Position numbers and translations under genes: made by a program. Below the pieces are notes generated by a model. That model was given only the letters and a program-made list of their open reading frames with translations. It searched no databases and had not been told where the DNA came from. Shown here in pieces: positions 21,826-33,707 of a stretch of 64,000 nt of DNA (positions are counted from its first letter, which is position 1; each line of letters opens with the position of its first letter). The stretch is from Agriotes lineatus. Taxonomy: Eukaryota; Arthropoda; Insecta; Coleoptera; Elateridae. The stretch spans positions 1 through 64,000 of the forward strand of contig CALNHX010002808.1 in NCBI GenBank assembly GCA_940337035.1. Reading direction: 5' to 3'.

Positions 21826-21995
21826 TTACATTGATGACTGAAACATGAATGACTCACGTGATTGTTGAGAGTCCTGTGGGGACGTTAGTGGATTATGAAC
21901 AAATGATGGTCTTTGTTGAACATAAGGGGGTTGACTAACAGATTGTGTAATATGAAGTGTGTTACTGTCAATTTTCGCTTTACTGTATTTTTGAC
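21826..21995 (-). pseudogene. C-terminal tail of a MADF/BESS gene
   Basis: The frame SQPPYVQQRPSFVHNP and SRESFMFQSSM ends in TAA. It resembles the Gln/Pro/Ser-rich tails of MADF-BESS proteins and lies on the same strand, downstream of the BESS exon at 23,340-23,936, separated by the LTR-like block. I read it as the displaced end of that gene. Confidence 0.4.
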
Positions 21996-21999
21996 ATAG

Positions 22000-23285
22000 T
22001 TTTAAATTGCGTCCGGGTATTGCGCATAGCTGATACACCGCCGTTGCATCGGTTTTGCGTTCCCACCTTGCTGAGCAGTCGCGACGCGGAAATTATCCAT
22101 CTTGTCCCGGCGTTCGACCGAAGAAGGTCCTTGCAAGTTTTGGCGGTGTTCGAGGTCGCGATTTTGGAGAAGAAGGTGTTTATTGATGTCTAGATACTTT
22201 TTACCCTTTGTTTAGGGGATTTGTGCGCGTCTCGACATTACTCTATAAATATAGAGATACTGCCTGGGGCAGATTTTTGTTGATACCAAAACTTTCCGAG
22301 CAAAACATTAGGGGAATGTAGTGTGAGTACGACCGATTTCAGTCCCTTTTCGACTACCCGCTAACGTTTGCTTCAATAATTTAGTCCCCACCACGTTATG
22401 GGCCCCAATTAAGCTCCGGATACCCCAGCTTGCGGCCCGATGCGCACCTCGTGCGCTCTTTGATAGCGTTATCTCGGCGCGCTCAACTGACGAGTTACCG
22501 ACCTCCCGGGTTAAGCCATCAAGTCGACGGAAGTCCGTCTCTGTGATGTATCAACGCTCAGACGGTCTCGAACCAGCTCAAAATAACCATTGCTGTTCTA
22601 TTAACTGTAGTTCCGGTGGCCAGCAAGTGAACCTTGCTGCACGTGTGTATGTGTTTCCGTCGATAAAGGACTGCCGTCAGTAATTCGCTTCTAAATTGGG
22701 ATTAGCGCGATATACCAGCGCGAGATATTTATTATTGTCTGGACGCAATTCTTATCACGAATTTTAATCTGTAAAGTACGAGGCTTCACCTCACCGTAGC
22801 TTTCACTTTAGCTACGATATGAGAATTTAATTGTTTTGTGTAGGGCGCTATAGAAATTCTTGGGCGATTTCCCGCTTATAATTCACAAATTTAAATTAAT
22901 GTCACTCCTCGGGATTTTCCAGGAATTTCCCCTATTTTATAATTTGGTGTTTAATTGGCCACCCCATTCTGTAAACAAGGATCCTTGGGGCATTTATATG
23001 CATTTACATCTGCCCTAAACTTTTACATATTTGTATTTTATGTGTGTGCCCGGCTTTACGAGTGAATAAACGAAATTATCTCCCCTGCACTTAATTGTTT
23101 GAGTTCAGTTTTGCGCCGTTTTATTAAGTTTACAGTGTTCCAATTTAGCTGGAGCGGAACCTATCAATTGTTGAATTAGGGGGTTAGGAACTGTTTTGTT
23201 ATCCTTAAATTGGTGGCGCCATACCCCCATCTAACGAACCCACGGCCGTCTTCGGCTGAAAGCTGACCGGCGACCCCTAATTAGC
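22000..23285 (+). mobile_element. LTR-retrotransposon-like non-coding block
   Basis: This is GC-richer than its surroundings and has no coding frame. A purine tract (AGGGGAA) precedes TGTAGTGTGAGTACGACCG at 22,318, a plausible LTR start. A TATAAATA box lies at 22,242 and an AATAAA signal at about 23,066. TGGTGGCGCCATACCC at 23,211 resembles a primer-binding site. No second LTR or TSD is seen, so boundaries and class are uncertain. Confidence 0.4.
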
Positions 23286-23339
23286 GATTGATAATGACTC
23301 ATCTAGGCATTGGCTGAGTGAGGCAATTAGGGTCTTTGA

Positions 23340-23936
23340 GTGCTGCACTGAGCATTAACGTAAGTATTATTCGCCACCTCTTTTGTGCTTATCAGGGATA
23401 ACAAGTGGTGGATTATATGGTGATTGAGCAGAATAATGCTGTCCAGGAATGGATAAGTGGCATTCATTGGAGGCAGAGGAGTGAAAGTATTTTTTTGTCG
23501 AATGTCTCGAAAGAACTGTAGCGTCATAAATTTAAAGTCTAATTTCTCGTCAGCATTCAGTTGTTTGTAATCGGGAAGAAGAGATTAAAAATGACTTGTA
23601 TGCATTGTCTTCTGTTTGCTTGCTGTTATCTAATTTCTTGAGTAGCTGATTTTGAAAAGGCGTAAGGTTATGTACAGTACGTATTTTTCCCTGTAGCTTT
23701 TGGTGGTGCTGCATTTTCCTCCTCGTCATCATGTTCCTCATTGTGTTCCCTATTCTCACCTTCCCCTTCTTCCTCTTCCTCCTCAGATGCAATGTTTTCC
23801 GAGGTTTCTGCGATGTTTCCTGTAGTTCTTCGTTTCTCCATTGTATTCTGCAGGAATGTGAGGGCGTCTCCATAAACGTATTTGTTCTTCTTGGGGACAG
23901 CATCACCACTCTTTCCTTGGTTTTTCATTTCCTTCA
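23340..23936 (-). pseudogene. MADF second half plus BESS motif, frameshifted
   Basis: After a TTACAG acceptor at 23,937 come KEMKNQGKSGDAVPKKNKY and VYGDALTFLQNTMEKRR, the end of a MADF domain, then an acidic stretch (EEEEEEGEGENREHNEEHDD). The BESS motif (YKSFLIS then LLPDYKQLNADEKLDF and MTLQFFRDI) is split by a one-base deletion near 23,575. The MADF first half is missing where the fold-back element begins. It is convergent with the Harbinger transposase pseudogene to its right, and the two probably formed one element. Confidence 0.7.
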
Positions 23937-24083
23937 CTGTAACAGCAGAAAACAAGGCAATTTGTAAATTACATATTTTTTTTTCATATATATTAAATGG
24001 TGATTGACGATCAGTGGTTGATTATACGTTTACAAAAAATCAGACAGAAATATTTTAAGAATTTATTCACTTTGATAAGAAGC

Positions 24084-24737
24084 CCTGCTCTATCGATCTA
24101 AGATATTTTCATAGCTGCGACTTTTTCGCTAATGTCGAAAAGTAGCAGCACCTTTGATATCTTAAATGGGACACCTTATATAATTTTCAATATTTAAAAT
24201 CGCTATAAAATTATCAGAAATTTGATCTATCGTGTTGTACTTTATTTGTTTCTGAGATATTAACAGTTGAAAATCGACCTTTATGCATCTTTGACATGCT
24301 ATAAAATAGAGAAAAACGGTTTGTACTTTCCTATCTTGATTTTCCAAAAACTATCCACCAAGATAAAATTGAAGTACTGTCAGTTGTCATAATTTTTTAT
24401 AAATGTTGATATCTTTTGACAGTGATTAAATCTTTGTCAGTGGACAGCTTTTGGAAATTTAAGAGAGGAAAGTGCAAATCGTTTTTCTCTTTCAAACAGT
24501 TTGGATTCTATAGCATGTCGAAGGTACAAAAATGTCAACTTTGAACTGTCAATATATTAGAATTAAATGAAGTTGAGATATAACATGATACAGTACATTT
24601 CTTAGAACTTTATAATGATTTTAAATATTAAGAAATATACCGGTGTCCCATTTAAGAAGTCAAAAGTGCTGCACCTTTTCGACATAAGCGGCAACGGCTT
24701 AGCTTTGAAAATATTTTATATCGATAGAGCAAGGATT
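24084..24737. mobile_element. 654-bp fold-back element (near-complete palindrome)
   Basis: The left arm CCTGCTCTATCGATCTAAGA and so on is matched in inverse by the right arm ending TCGATAGAGCAAGG. The arms run about 310 bp each and meet near 24,405-24,425 with a small loop. AAATGGGACACC and GTGTCCCATTT mark one matching pair about 90 bp from the ends. No coding capacity. It separates the MADF gene from the transposase and may have inserted in that element. Confidence 0.8.
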
Positions 24738-25635
24738 AATTTAAAATACTTGTTTACTGGTATCTCTCTATGGGAATGGCCTTCTCAAGCCTTGCGTACG
24801 AATTCCACATTGCAAGATCTACAATTGGAACAACAGTCCGAGAACCTCTCAAACGATTTGGTCTACTTTAAAAGAGAAAGAAATGCCAGAGCCGTCTGAG
24901 GAAATCAGGGACATCACAGAGCAATTTATTCTAAAACGAACTTTCCTAACTGTGTAGGCGTCGTAGACTGAAAGCACATAAGATGCATAATCCCAGAAAA
25001 GGAGGATCAATTTTCTTCAATTACAAGAAGTTTTTTTCTATCATGCTGATGGCAGTTGTAGATGCAAATCTAAGTTTTGTTGCCATTGACGTGCATACGG
25101 AAAATAAGGTGACTCGACAGTCTTTTGAAACAGTCCACTAGGTAAGAAACTGTACTGTGGTAGTTTGAATTTGCCACCGCCTCGTCATTTAACGAAAACC
25201 CACATCACCGAAACTCCCCAACCCTTCGTTATGGTTGGGGATGAGGCATTCAAACTTCATACAAACCTCTTGAAACCATATCCGGCCCGCAATCCGAATG
25301 CAACCAAAAGAGTTTTTAATTACAGACTTTCAAGGTGCAGACGCAATGTGGAGTGCGCTTTTGCTTGTTTTAGCAAATGAGTGGAGGATTTTTCATACAC
25401 CGATTCTGGTGCAACCAGATTTCATTGATGAAATAGTGCAAGCTTGTTGCATTCTCCACAATTTTGTTCGCAAGAGAGATGGTATCAACTATGAAGATAC
25501 TGAAACCCATCCTTTTCTGATGTTCATAATTTGAGAGGAGGCCCACGGAAACGAGGGTTGGATGTTAAAGATCATTTTGCACAGTATTTCATGGGAGCTG
25601 GATCAGTTCATTTCCAGAGAAATTACATGTATTAG
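24738..25635 (+). pseudogene. Harbinger transposase, multiply frameshifted
   Basis: Pieces in three frames line up in family order: LKYLFTGIS, FSSLAYEFHIARSTIG, FPNCVGVVD followed by a stop where Gly is expected, FFNYKKFFSIMLMAVVDANL, FVMVGDEAFKLHTNLLKPYP, RRNVECAFA, NEWRIFHTPI and CCILHNFVRKRDG, then FAQYFMGAGS with TAG near 25,633. At least four frameshifts and several stops are needed. It is closest to the transposase at the left window edge. The DDE residues are still visible, but the copy is old. Confidence 0.8.
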
Positions 25636-25639
25636 TATT

Positions 25640-26045
25640 CACATTTTTTCTTTTTGTAATTATAAACTTGCACTGTATATTAATCTAAAAGGGTGTCCAA
25701 ATTGCCTCTTTTAAAATACGAAACGATAAATTTAAATAAAATATAAAAGAAAAATGTGAAAATAGTTTTGTATGTTTCATATTTTTTCAAATGCAAGCAT
25801 TTAAAAATTTGACGTCTGTCAAAAAAGTCGTTTTACTAAAAAAAGAGACTTCATAAGTACTTACCAGAAAACCCTGTATATTCAAAGAAATAATAACTTA
25901 ATACTTTATTTGTACCCATAAAACTTTTGTCTATAACTTTTAGATTATATAAGATACCAAAGTATTTAAAAACTCTTGTAGATTCCGTATAGGACCCTCT
26001 TAAATGGGCCACCTTGTTCAACATTATTTTTAATTAGATAATATA
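25640..26045. other. Non-coding stretch, possible small MITE
   Basis: AAGGGTGTCCAAATTGCC at 25,689 and CCAGAAAACCCTGTA near 25,878 could be ends of a roughly 190-bp element, but the match is weak. No coding sequence is seen. Confidence 0.3.
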
Positions 26046-26132
26046 TAGTCTGACCATCCAAATCTCGTTTTTTATTTTGAAGGTTATATGTCAAATTTGT
26101 TTATTTATATGCACTCTTCGTGTAAATATATA

Positions 26133-27004
26133 CAGGGTGTTAATTAAGTACGTAGACAAACTTTAAGAGGCGATTCCTTGATCAATTCTAAGATAAAAAG
26201 TTCATACAAACATGGGGCCTAAACGGCTTCCTTTTCAAGATACAGGATGTTGAAATTTAAACAAAAATTACTTTTTTTTCAAAAATCTGGAAAACGCCTA
26301 GAGGTATTGTAATGAAACATGGTGTATATTAGTATTTCATAAAGTGGCATTGTTTGGTCAAAATAAATGTAATTTATTTCCACCAGTGGCGTGCATCGGG
26401 GCCACCGCAGCTACCTTATTTCAAAAAAATGTGGTACGCCACTGTTTTTTAGTCAATACGACAAGTTTTTTAGCTTTATCCATTGAAACTATACAAAAGA
26501 TGTATCTTTTATTTTTTTGATAGAATAAACATTTTGCGAGAAAAATGGAAAAATCTGTAACAGCAATTTCGTACATTGGACGTTAATGGGACCTAAACGG
26601 CTTCGTTTTCAAAATACAGTTTAAGGAAGCTTTTAAAAAATGTTATTTAATAAAACACAATCTTACAATAGCTACAAAACTTTTTTTTACAAAACAGTGG
26701 CGTATCAGATTTTTCTAAAATAATGTAACTGAGATCGCCCCGATGCACGCCACTGGTGGAAATAAATTAAATTTATTTTGACTGAACAATGCCACTTTCT
26801 GAAATACTAACCTACACCAAGTTTCATTAGAATACCTCTATCCGTTTTCCAAATTTTTGAAAAAAACTGTTTTTGTTTAAACTTCAACACCCTGTATCTC
26901 GAAAACGAAGCCGTTTAGGCCCCATGTTTGTATGAACTTTTTATCTTAGAATTGATCAAGGAATCACCCCTTAAAGTTTGTCTACGTACTTAATTAACAC
27001 CCTG
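26133..27004. mobile_element. 872-bp fold-back element inside a TIR
   Basis: CAGGGTGTTAATTAAGTACG and its inverse end both arms, flanked by TA. The arms match for about 350-400 bp (CTAAACGGCTTC / GAAGCCGTTTAG; GTGGCGTGCATCGGGGC / GCCCCGATGCACGCCAC) and leave only about 150 bp of loop near 26,500-26,640. No ORF of note. CAGGGTG ends and TA suggest a Tc1/mariner-related non-autonomous element. Confidence 0.9.
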
Positions 27005-27239
27005 TATATAAAGCATCAAACAACCCTACGTTAATTATCACGTCCTTATTAGTAAAAAATGCGAAAGTTACATACAATAAAAAAAATAATAATAAATATA
27101 AACTAGGAGTCATTGTAACTAATAATAAGTCGCAAAGGGGGCAACTATTGTGGTATAATCAATGAATACTAAATAAGAAGAAAATTTAAGAATAAACAAG
27201 AATAAATTCAATTAGTATGGTCAGTATCATAAAAACTGT

Positions 27240-28003
27240 CACTGTCATCACTGCTATCTCCTAAGGGTATTATTATTTTCGTAGGGTTTTTAATTGAGCA
27301 ACTATTGCTTTCTGTAACAATCAGATGTCTTATACAGCTTTGTCATAAATCTTTCCCTATGGAAGTAACTTCTTGTCTGATAGCTCAATAACTTTAGAAC
27401 TAAGAAAAGGAGTTGTGTTTTCTTCCGTATGTTTTGCTTTAATTGGCTCCAAATAAGTTCAATTGGGTTCTATATATAAAAATAGGGTGCCAACTGTAGA
27501 ATTATATGTCCGTGTCTTGCAGCTATATCTTAAACTGCATATTTTTTTAAAGTGTTTTCGTTTTCAGTATATCTAAAAGGGCTTTCTATGTATTTTTTTC
27601 AAGGATAGCAAGATTGTATCTTTAAAAAAAATTATATCTTTCTTTTTCGTGCAACTCGTTGGTATTTTGGTTAACTTGTTTTTAAATTAGGAATTAGTTG
27701 ATCAGAAAACCATTTTGTGAGTGATTCTGGGTTCATGTATTGGTGATAATCTGCTGAAGATCTTTGAATTTGTTTGGCAGATAAAAGAATGGCATTATTA
27801 ACCCACCCATTAACACCACCAGCATGAACAATTATAATCCTCTTGCCTCTAGCAACAGCAACATTAAAAAAATATTTTTTTAAATTATCTGCCCTTCCTC
27901 GTATTAATGGTGTCGTGAGTGTCCTACCAGGTTTCATCATGTTGATATAGTCAAATGTTAAAATGAATCTTTGAATAAAAATTAGAGAAATAAATATACT
28001 CAT
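27240..28003 (-). pseudogene. IS630-like transposase, C-terminal half
   Basis: ARGKRIIIVHAGGVNGWV, SSADYHQYMNPESLTKWF and IPNLKTS are the middle of the insect IS630/DDE_3 transposase family. After stops and frameshifts, HIILQLAPYFYI and NPIELIWSQLKQNI contain the catalytic Glu region. The segment with the second catalytic Asp (VMDN) is missing after IPNL. The N-terminal half is at 29,675-29,905. Confidence 0.7.
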
Positions 28004-28179
28004 ACAAAATAATTACAATTTTGACATTATTTAGAATACTTCTACTTATTTAAAAAAAATAGAGCATATTATTTGCATATATTGTAACTTTGGATGCATA
28101 TGCTCAACAAAATGTATGTATATATATGCGCATATTTTCGTACATTTGAGTTCATATAATTATCAGCTTTAGTTATCAG

Positions 28180-29640
28180 ACACATTAGCGCTTTGTGCAA
28201 GTATTATTATTTCTTGGACTTGTTACGGTATTAATTCATCAGATCGACATTGATCAAGAGCACTGTCAAAAATCGGGTACAAACTACAGGGTTCGCCGGC
28301 TTTCCCTAGAAATCACAGATCTTAATGTGTTGGAACAGATTTTGTTGTTCCGGTTACCTGCACTTAACTCAGTCGGGAAGGCGTGGTTCGAAAGCTCAAA
28401 GAAAAACCGGCGGCACTTACCCTGGTGGATTGCTTAACAGAAAGAGAAATGCCTGAGCGCCACTTGGTTCTGATTAGGGGTGGCTGACGTGTCTAGAACC
28501 AAGAACAATACACGTAGCCTATGTAGAAGTCCTCCAAGTACGTTGCTGAACACCTCAGCCTGTTGGTTACCAAGCCTCCTGCGAGTAACCGGGTGACCTT
28601 GTCATTAAATCACTTACCTTCAAGGCCACCGTCACTAAAGAATAACAAAGAACACTGACTGGCCCAAATCTCGGGGCTCGCTTAATCAAAAGAGCATGCT
28701 TTAACTTCACAAAATTAATTACACTTGGCCTTTGCCACACTGGATTAGTTAATGACCCAGAAGGGGTTTCAAAATTCATAAAAAGAATGAACTGACTTTA
28801 ACAGGTTTATTATTTAAAGAAACAAATGACAGTTTACACAAATCGGTACATTAAAACACACACCCGGAGGTGAGTTTAAATTTAGTAATAAGATATCCTA
28901 CGTGAATGTGAAAGGGGGCCCCACCAAAACCAAAATACATCTTAAGGGCTAGTTACAAAGACACAAAAAAACACAGTATGATCCAAAACAAATGACATAA
29001 AATGGACGCCAGGAGTAAAGCCCCTGGTAAACATTAACTGAAACAGATCATAAGTCCTAGCGGACGTACGCAACGTTTATAAGCACTAACGCACAATAAA
29101 ATATAAAATCGCACCTTAAGTTAGGCACCAGAGTTATTTAATTGGTACAATACAAGGCGCCTACCTGAGTTGAAGCATGCAGTGTTAGATGCAGATGTAC
29201 TCGTTCTCGTGGAGGCCTGGCGAGACGTGCACAAGGTGTAGCAAATTCTCCAGAAGAGGCAGCAAGACTCGAGGGAATTGAAGACAGCAACCATCAATCG
29301 AAACTAAGGGTTTATCAAACTTTATTTCACTTGCCCCTAGAATGTTCTAGAAGAAATGTCTTGCTGTTGCAACGAATCCCAGGGTGTCGAATTTCACGAC
29401 CAATTTTCGAGAACTTCGAGCGCTGAATTGCTTGAAAGATAACCTAAGGCTTCAAGGACTGTTTTCGCTTCTGCTTGAAATAAAGAATTTGATTTATGTG
29501 GGTACTGGCGACCGACGGTTGCAACAACCGCGCGCTTTATGCGTTAAAGGAAAATGCTTACAGGGAAAAATCCCGCAGCTCGGGACGCGTTAGCGTTTGG
29601 GCCAAATAAAATTTAACATGAAGCTTTAAGATCCAGGGTT
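28180..29640. other. GC-richer non-coding insert in the transposase gene (LTR-like?)
   Basis: This block separates the two halves of the IS630-like transposase and differs in base composition from its flanks. No protein domain is recognised. On the minus strand an AATAAA lies at about 28,810 and another in GAAATAAAG at about 29,318, and one possible end is TGTTACGG (+, 28,218). No TIR or TSD was established. A retrotransposon LTR is possible but unproven. Confidence 0.35.
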
Positions 29641-29674
29641 GAACTTTAAACAGGGCCGTCTTCAGAAATTTTAA

Positions 29675-29905
29675 CTAGACTAATTTCAGCTTAAATGCAC
29701 TAATAATACCCAATCGTGGAATTGATAACAAGGATAGCTTAATGACGTCAAAATCACTTAACAGACTGTTGAATATGGCTTTCTTTGTAAAATGTGCTGT
29801 TTCCTTTAATGCAAATTCAACACCATCGGCTTTTAATGTATTACAAGCGTTCACAATTATTTGTTTAGCAGCATGACTTAATCGCACATCGGGTCTTTTA
29901 CTCAT
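29675..29905 (-). pseudogene. IS630-like transposase, N-terminal piece
   Basis: MSKRPDVRLSHAAKQIIV, NACNTLKADGVEFALKE and TAHFTKKAIFN resemble the N-terminal helix-turn-helix of the same family as 27,240-28,003. It ends FKLKLV at a stop. Same strand, correct order, separated by the insert. Confidence 0.55.
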
Positions 29906-30671
29906 AACTTGTTTCGCATTTTCTAAAACTCCTATATGAAAGTTATTTTCAAATTAAACATCAATTCTCAATAAAATTGAAAACGGAAAACTCAAAGAAA
30001 AAACAGAAACGGATTATTTACAAGAAGGCGTTAACTGGCGGATATTGCAATGGTCAATTTTGATGTTCTTTTAACGTCACCCATTTCATTTTTTAACTAA
30101 TACGTATATGATAATTAACATACGGTCGCTTGATGCTTTATAAACATTTCCACGAAGGGTGCATAAACAAATTTGACGTATAACCTTAAAAATAAAAAAC
30201 GTGATTTGGATGGTCAGACTATACCTACAGTGAACAGAAAAGTAATTATTTAAAACCTACCTTTCTCATCCCTCTCCATTGTCTTAAGCTCGATCCAATT
30301 GCCATACATAGTTTCTCCAATTTCCACCTAAGTTTTCTCTCTACAGACTTTATCCGAGTATTCTTTTAATTTTTTTCCCACAATGCTGGTTTTGCATGGA
30401 CGCGCTCTATTAATAAGTCTATATCAAACATGATGATAAAGTCGATAGTAAATTTAAAATCATTCAAAAGCCGCTGCGTTTCCAACGTTTCCAATAATTG
30501 GAAAAATAAAAAATAAAGAAGTTTACTTCAAAATATGATATGAAAATTAGTTTTAACTTCTATCTACAGCAAAAGATAGTACATACGCAAAAATACATAT
30601 GTTTAACTTTAAACGTTTATTTGAAAGACTAAGTTACTATAAAATTAAACATTACAATGGAAAAAAAAAAC

Positions 30672-32510
30672 CTACAATACAAATTCTGAATTCAATTCAA
30701 TATTTTCTAGTTCGTGTATATTCAAAATGTCCTCCAGATCTTCAAAATTTAGGTTTGATTGAACTTTAATTACAGATATGGTATCTTGAGAAGAAATTTG
30801 GCAATCATATGGCTGTAGTAGACCTATAACATCACTTGGTAACACTTTTAATTTAAGATTTTTTTTCCTCTAGAGCTTATACTGGAACTTGAAATTAAAG
30901 GATCAGAGGTATCAATAGCTCTACAAAAAATATCTTGTAAATTGTTTACGAGTACTCTGCTGTTTTTCCTTGAATGATGCAAACGATCTTGTTTATAGAG
31001 CTTATTTCTTGACTCTGCCGCATCTTCATCATCATAACCAATTTTCCAGAATTTGTTTACTATGAACAAGTACCTTGTGGATGGAGGCAGGCATGGGGAA
31101 CCAAGGATATAAATTAAGAAAAAGTTTTCCAGTTTCGAAACAAAGCATCTCAAATTTTTCAAGATCAAGAGGAAGCGACAAGATAGGCAAATTAGGATGG
31201 TTTGGAATTTCTTTATTAAATCCAGTGAGACATCAGAGATTTCGGAAAATAGTTTTGGGTTTTTGAACGCCCTTCTGGCGGTATTTCCGTCGTTGCTGGA
31301 TCCATAGTTAGGTTTAGGTTTGTCAACGTGCAAACTAAACTTTTCCCAAAATCTTGTTTGAATGATCTTTTTTCTTTCAGCAACAGCAAACGTTTTCTCT
31401 TCTCCTCTAATTTGCCACACTTTGACCTCCAATCTGTACGAGATATGAAGCACACATTCCAAAAAGCGAATCCAGCAGTGCAACAGACTTTATCCATACC
31501 TGACTTGGCCGTAAAAACGTCGGATTTAAAATCTGTAACTTTTAGAAAAATTGATGGTGTTGCACTACATATGGGACAGGCCTGAGATGTGCTTAAAGTT
31601 TTGCAATCGATTAATGTTACGGACAATGCACATGTAATCTCCAGAGTACAATTCTTAATTTTAAAGTTCAAAGGCTTTAGATTTTCAATCTGTTTGTCTA
31701 AGTTTTCCTTTTCTTTTAAAACATGACTTTTAGTTTCCTTTATGTATTGTATTTTGAGCGGTCTACAGAAACGAGTAGATTGTGGAGTAGGATTATTCCA
31801 AATGACATAATCTTCTGAATTTACTAAACGAAGGGGTATAACAGTTGTGGCAAAGATACTGGAATCATATAATGGGCCACTAAATCTTTGTTTATATACA
31901 GAATGCCCCGAACTTCCGTCAAATCCATAATTTAACATCATGGTGGCTTTCATATTTAAGCAATTGCAGGACTCAAATAAGTTGACAAGGACATCTTGTT
32001 GTAGTAACACAATTCTTGAAATTGTGTGATGAAGCAAATTACTTAGTGGAACTAGGGCTGTGGTTTCATTAAATTCAATTCCGATTGGTCGACATTGTTT
32101 TTTTGCTTCTAAATTTTTTTCGTAACTGGGATAAATGGCGCAATTCTTGACATTAGCTCCAATTCTTATATTCATATATTGGCTTTTAGTGAAGTTATTG
32201 TCAAGTAAAAATGCTAACGCATCAACTGGAGTACTTATAGGTACTGGATCTTTGGGTTTTTGAGGAGAAAGAAACCACCTTATTTTTGCTGGTCTGGTAG
32301 GGCTTTCGGTAGTTTTTTTCAGCACCACAGAAAGATCTCTTTGACCACTATGTCGAGCACTGCAGCAGCTTTCAAAATTAAATTTGAATTATGTTTTTTC
32401 GAAAGTTCAAACGCATCTCTTTGCTGTGATCTCAAAGATTTATTTTCAAATGATAGTCGTGGACGACCCATAGGGGTTTCAACTATGTTTTTGTTTGGGG
32501 CATTTTTCAT
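30672..32510 (-). pseudogene. Transib transposase (RAG1-core relative), several frameshifts
   Basis: Family order is kept: GRPRLSFENKSLRSQQR (N-terminus), ESPTRPAKIRWFL, ALAFLLDNNFTKSQYMN, the first catalytic Asp in NYGFDGSSGHSVYKQRF, IPLRLVNSEDYVIWNN, STRFCRPLKIQYIKET, the second Asp in SVTLIDCKTL, the CxxC pair in STSQACPICSATPS, HCWIRFLECVLHISYRL, PNYGSSNDGNTARRAF, and the region of the catalytic Glu in DAAESRNKLYK, then DPLISSSS. About five frameshifts (near 32,335, 31,480, 31,205, 31,050 and 30,860) break it, several at homopolymers. Transib enzymes cut by a RAG-like hairpin mechanism with a 5-bp TSD. I did not find the CAC-starting TIRs. Confidence 0.85.
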
Positions 32511-32569
32511 ACTTGCATTTGGTATTTTAAAAAATGAAAAGTGCGAGCCGATCTTTGTTTAATTAAAAA

Positions 32570-33707
32570 AAAATTAATTCTGTTTATTTTTTCCCATCTT
32601 GTGGATATATTTGACGACAAAATATTTGACTACTTTTCTATAATTTAACGATTTTCTTCTGTAACGCATACATTTCTTATATTTTGCAACACAAATTTGG
32701 TAACAGCAGAAGTTTTTAACTTGGGACAAGTTTCTGTAAGCCAGACATTAAAAACTATTTGGGAATCGGTATCCATCTAAAAAAAAACATAAAATCTACT
32801 AAACCTGCAATTTCCTGCAAAAATATTTATTTATACATTAAACTAGATACAACAGGGATAATAATTATATAAACATTATTGCTACACTTTGTTATATTTT
32901 TATTTGTAGCTCAAATAAATATTCGTGAATTAAAAAAAAATTAAAAATTTTGAGCAGTATTTCCTATTTAAATTTGAATAAAAATTAAATAGGCCTCCTG
33001 GGTTTCGTTTTGTTAAAAAATAGTTATCTTACCTTCGAGTGGATTATTCATAATAAATAATGATATTCACTTTATTCTTTTACGTAACGAAACACGCATC
33101 TGAACACAGCGAAATTATTTGTAATTTGTCAAACAAATGAAAGCCCTAAGATTAAGAGTCAAGTATGGACTTGAAAATTTCAAACCCTATTTCATTCTAG
33201 TTAAAAAAATGTATGTTCATAGTAGAGGATTAAGTTAGTGGTTTATAAGTTTTATTAAAATATTTCCTCTTAACATTGATAATTGTGACTTTTGGTACAA
33301 ATATTAAATATTCAGACCATAGTGCGGTCCAGAAAAGGTCGTGTTCGTTGCTACTCCTCTGCTGCAGGCTGGCTTCTTTCGACAACGCGCTTTTCGTTGA
33401 AAGTTTTGTCACTGGAATATTCGTCCTCGCATATTCTGTCCAATACCGCACCATTGTGCATCGCAGTTACGAATTTATCACTTAACACCCTGTCTAATGA
33501 ACCTTTGAATTTACAATTGATGGAAAGTTTTTTAATGCGTGCGTGCCAATCCGCGGTGCTTTAGCTCCGTTCTTGCGTCGCCGAATAAAACTTTATTCTT
33601 TCCCTATAAATTGACACTTTAGGGCTGCAATGACTTCCCAGTAACTGGCACAGTTGGGCATAAGTCTTATTTTTTGGTAGTTCTGGAAACCATAAATCCC
33701 TCAGTAG
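32570..33707. other. Non-coding stretch
   Basis: AT-rich to 33,230. Segment 33,280-33,620 is less AT-rich, with an open minus-strand frame of 74 codons that I do not recognise. No TIR, tRNA or domain was seen. Confidence 0.35.

Larger units (their letters stand above)
26046..30221 (-). mobile_element. IS630-like DNA transposon with two nested insertions
   Basis: The ends TAGTCTGACCATCCAAATC and inverse are flanked by TA (26,044-26,045 and 30,222-30,223). The TIR continues for about 150 bp (AAGGTTATATGTCAAATTTG, AAAGCATCAA, GTTAATTATCA). The left TIR is interrupted by a fold-back element at 26,133-27,004; the right TIR (about 30,072-30,221) gives the uninterrupted version. The transposase gene on the minus strand is itself split by a 1.5-kb GC-richer block at about 28,180-29,640. 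Confidence 0.85.

Noticed and set aside
28218..29660. A solo LTR with TGTTACGG..AAACA ends
   Set aside because: The suggested ends lack a matching target duplication, so I kept only a low-confidence note on the block.
31216..32328. A single intact 370-codon gene of unknown function
   Set aside because: The frame is part of a Transib transposase; its last 100 codons are out of frame with the true C-terminus, which continues in the overlapping frame.
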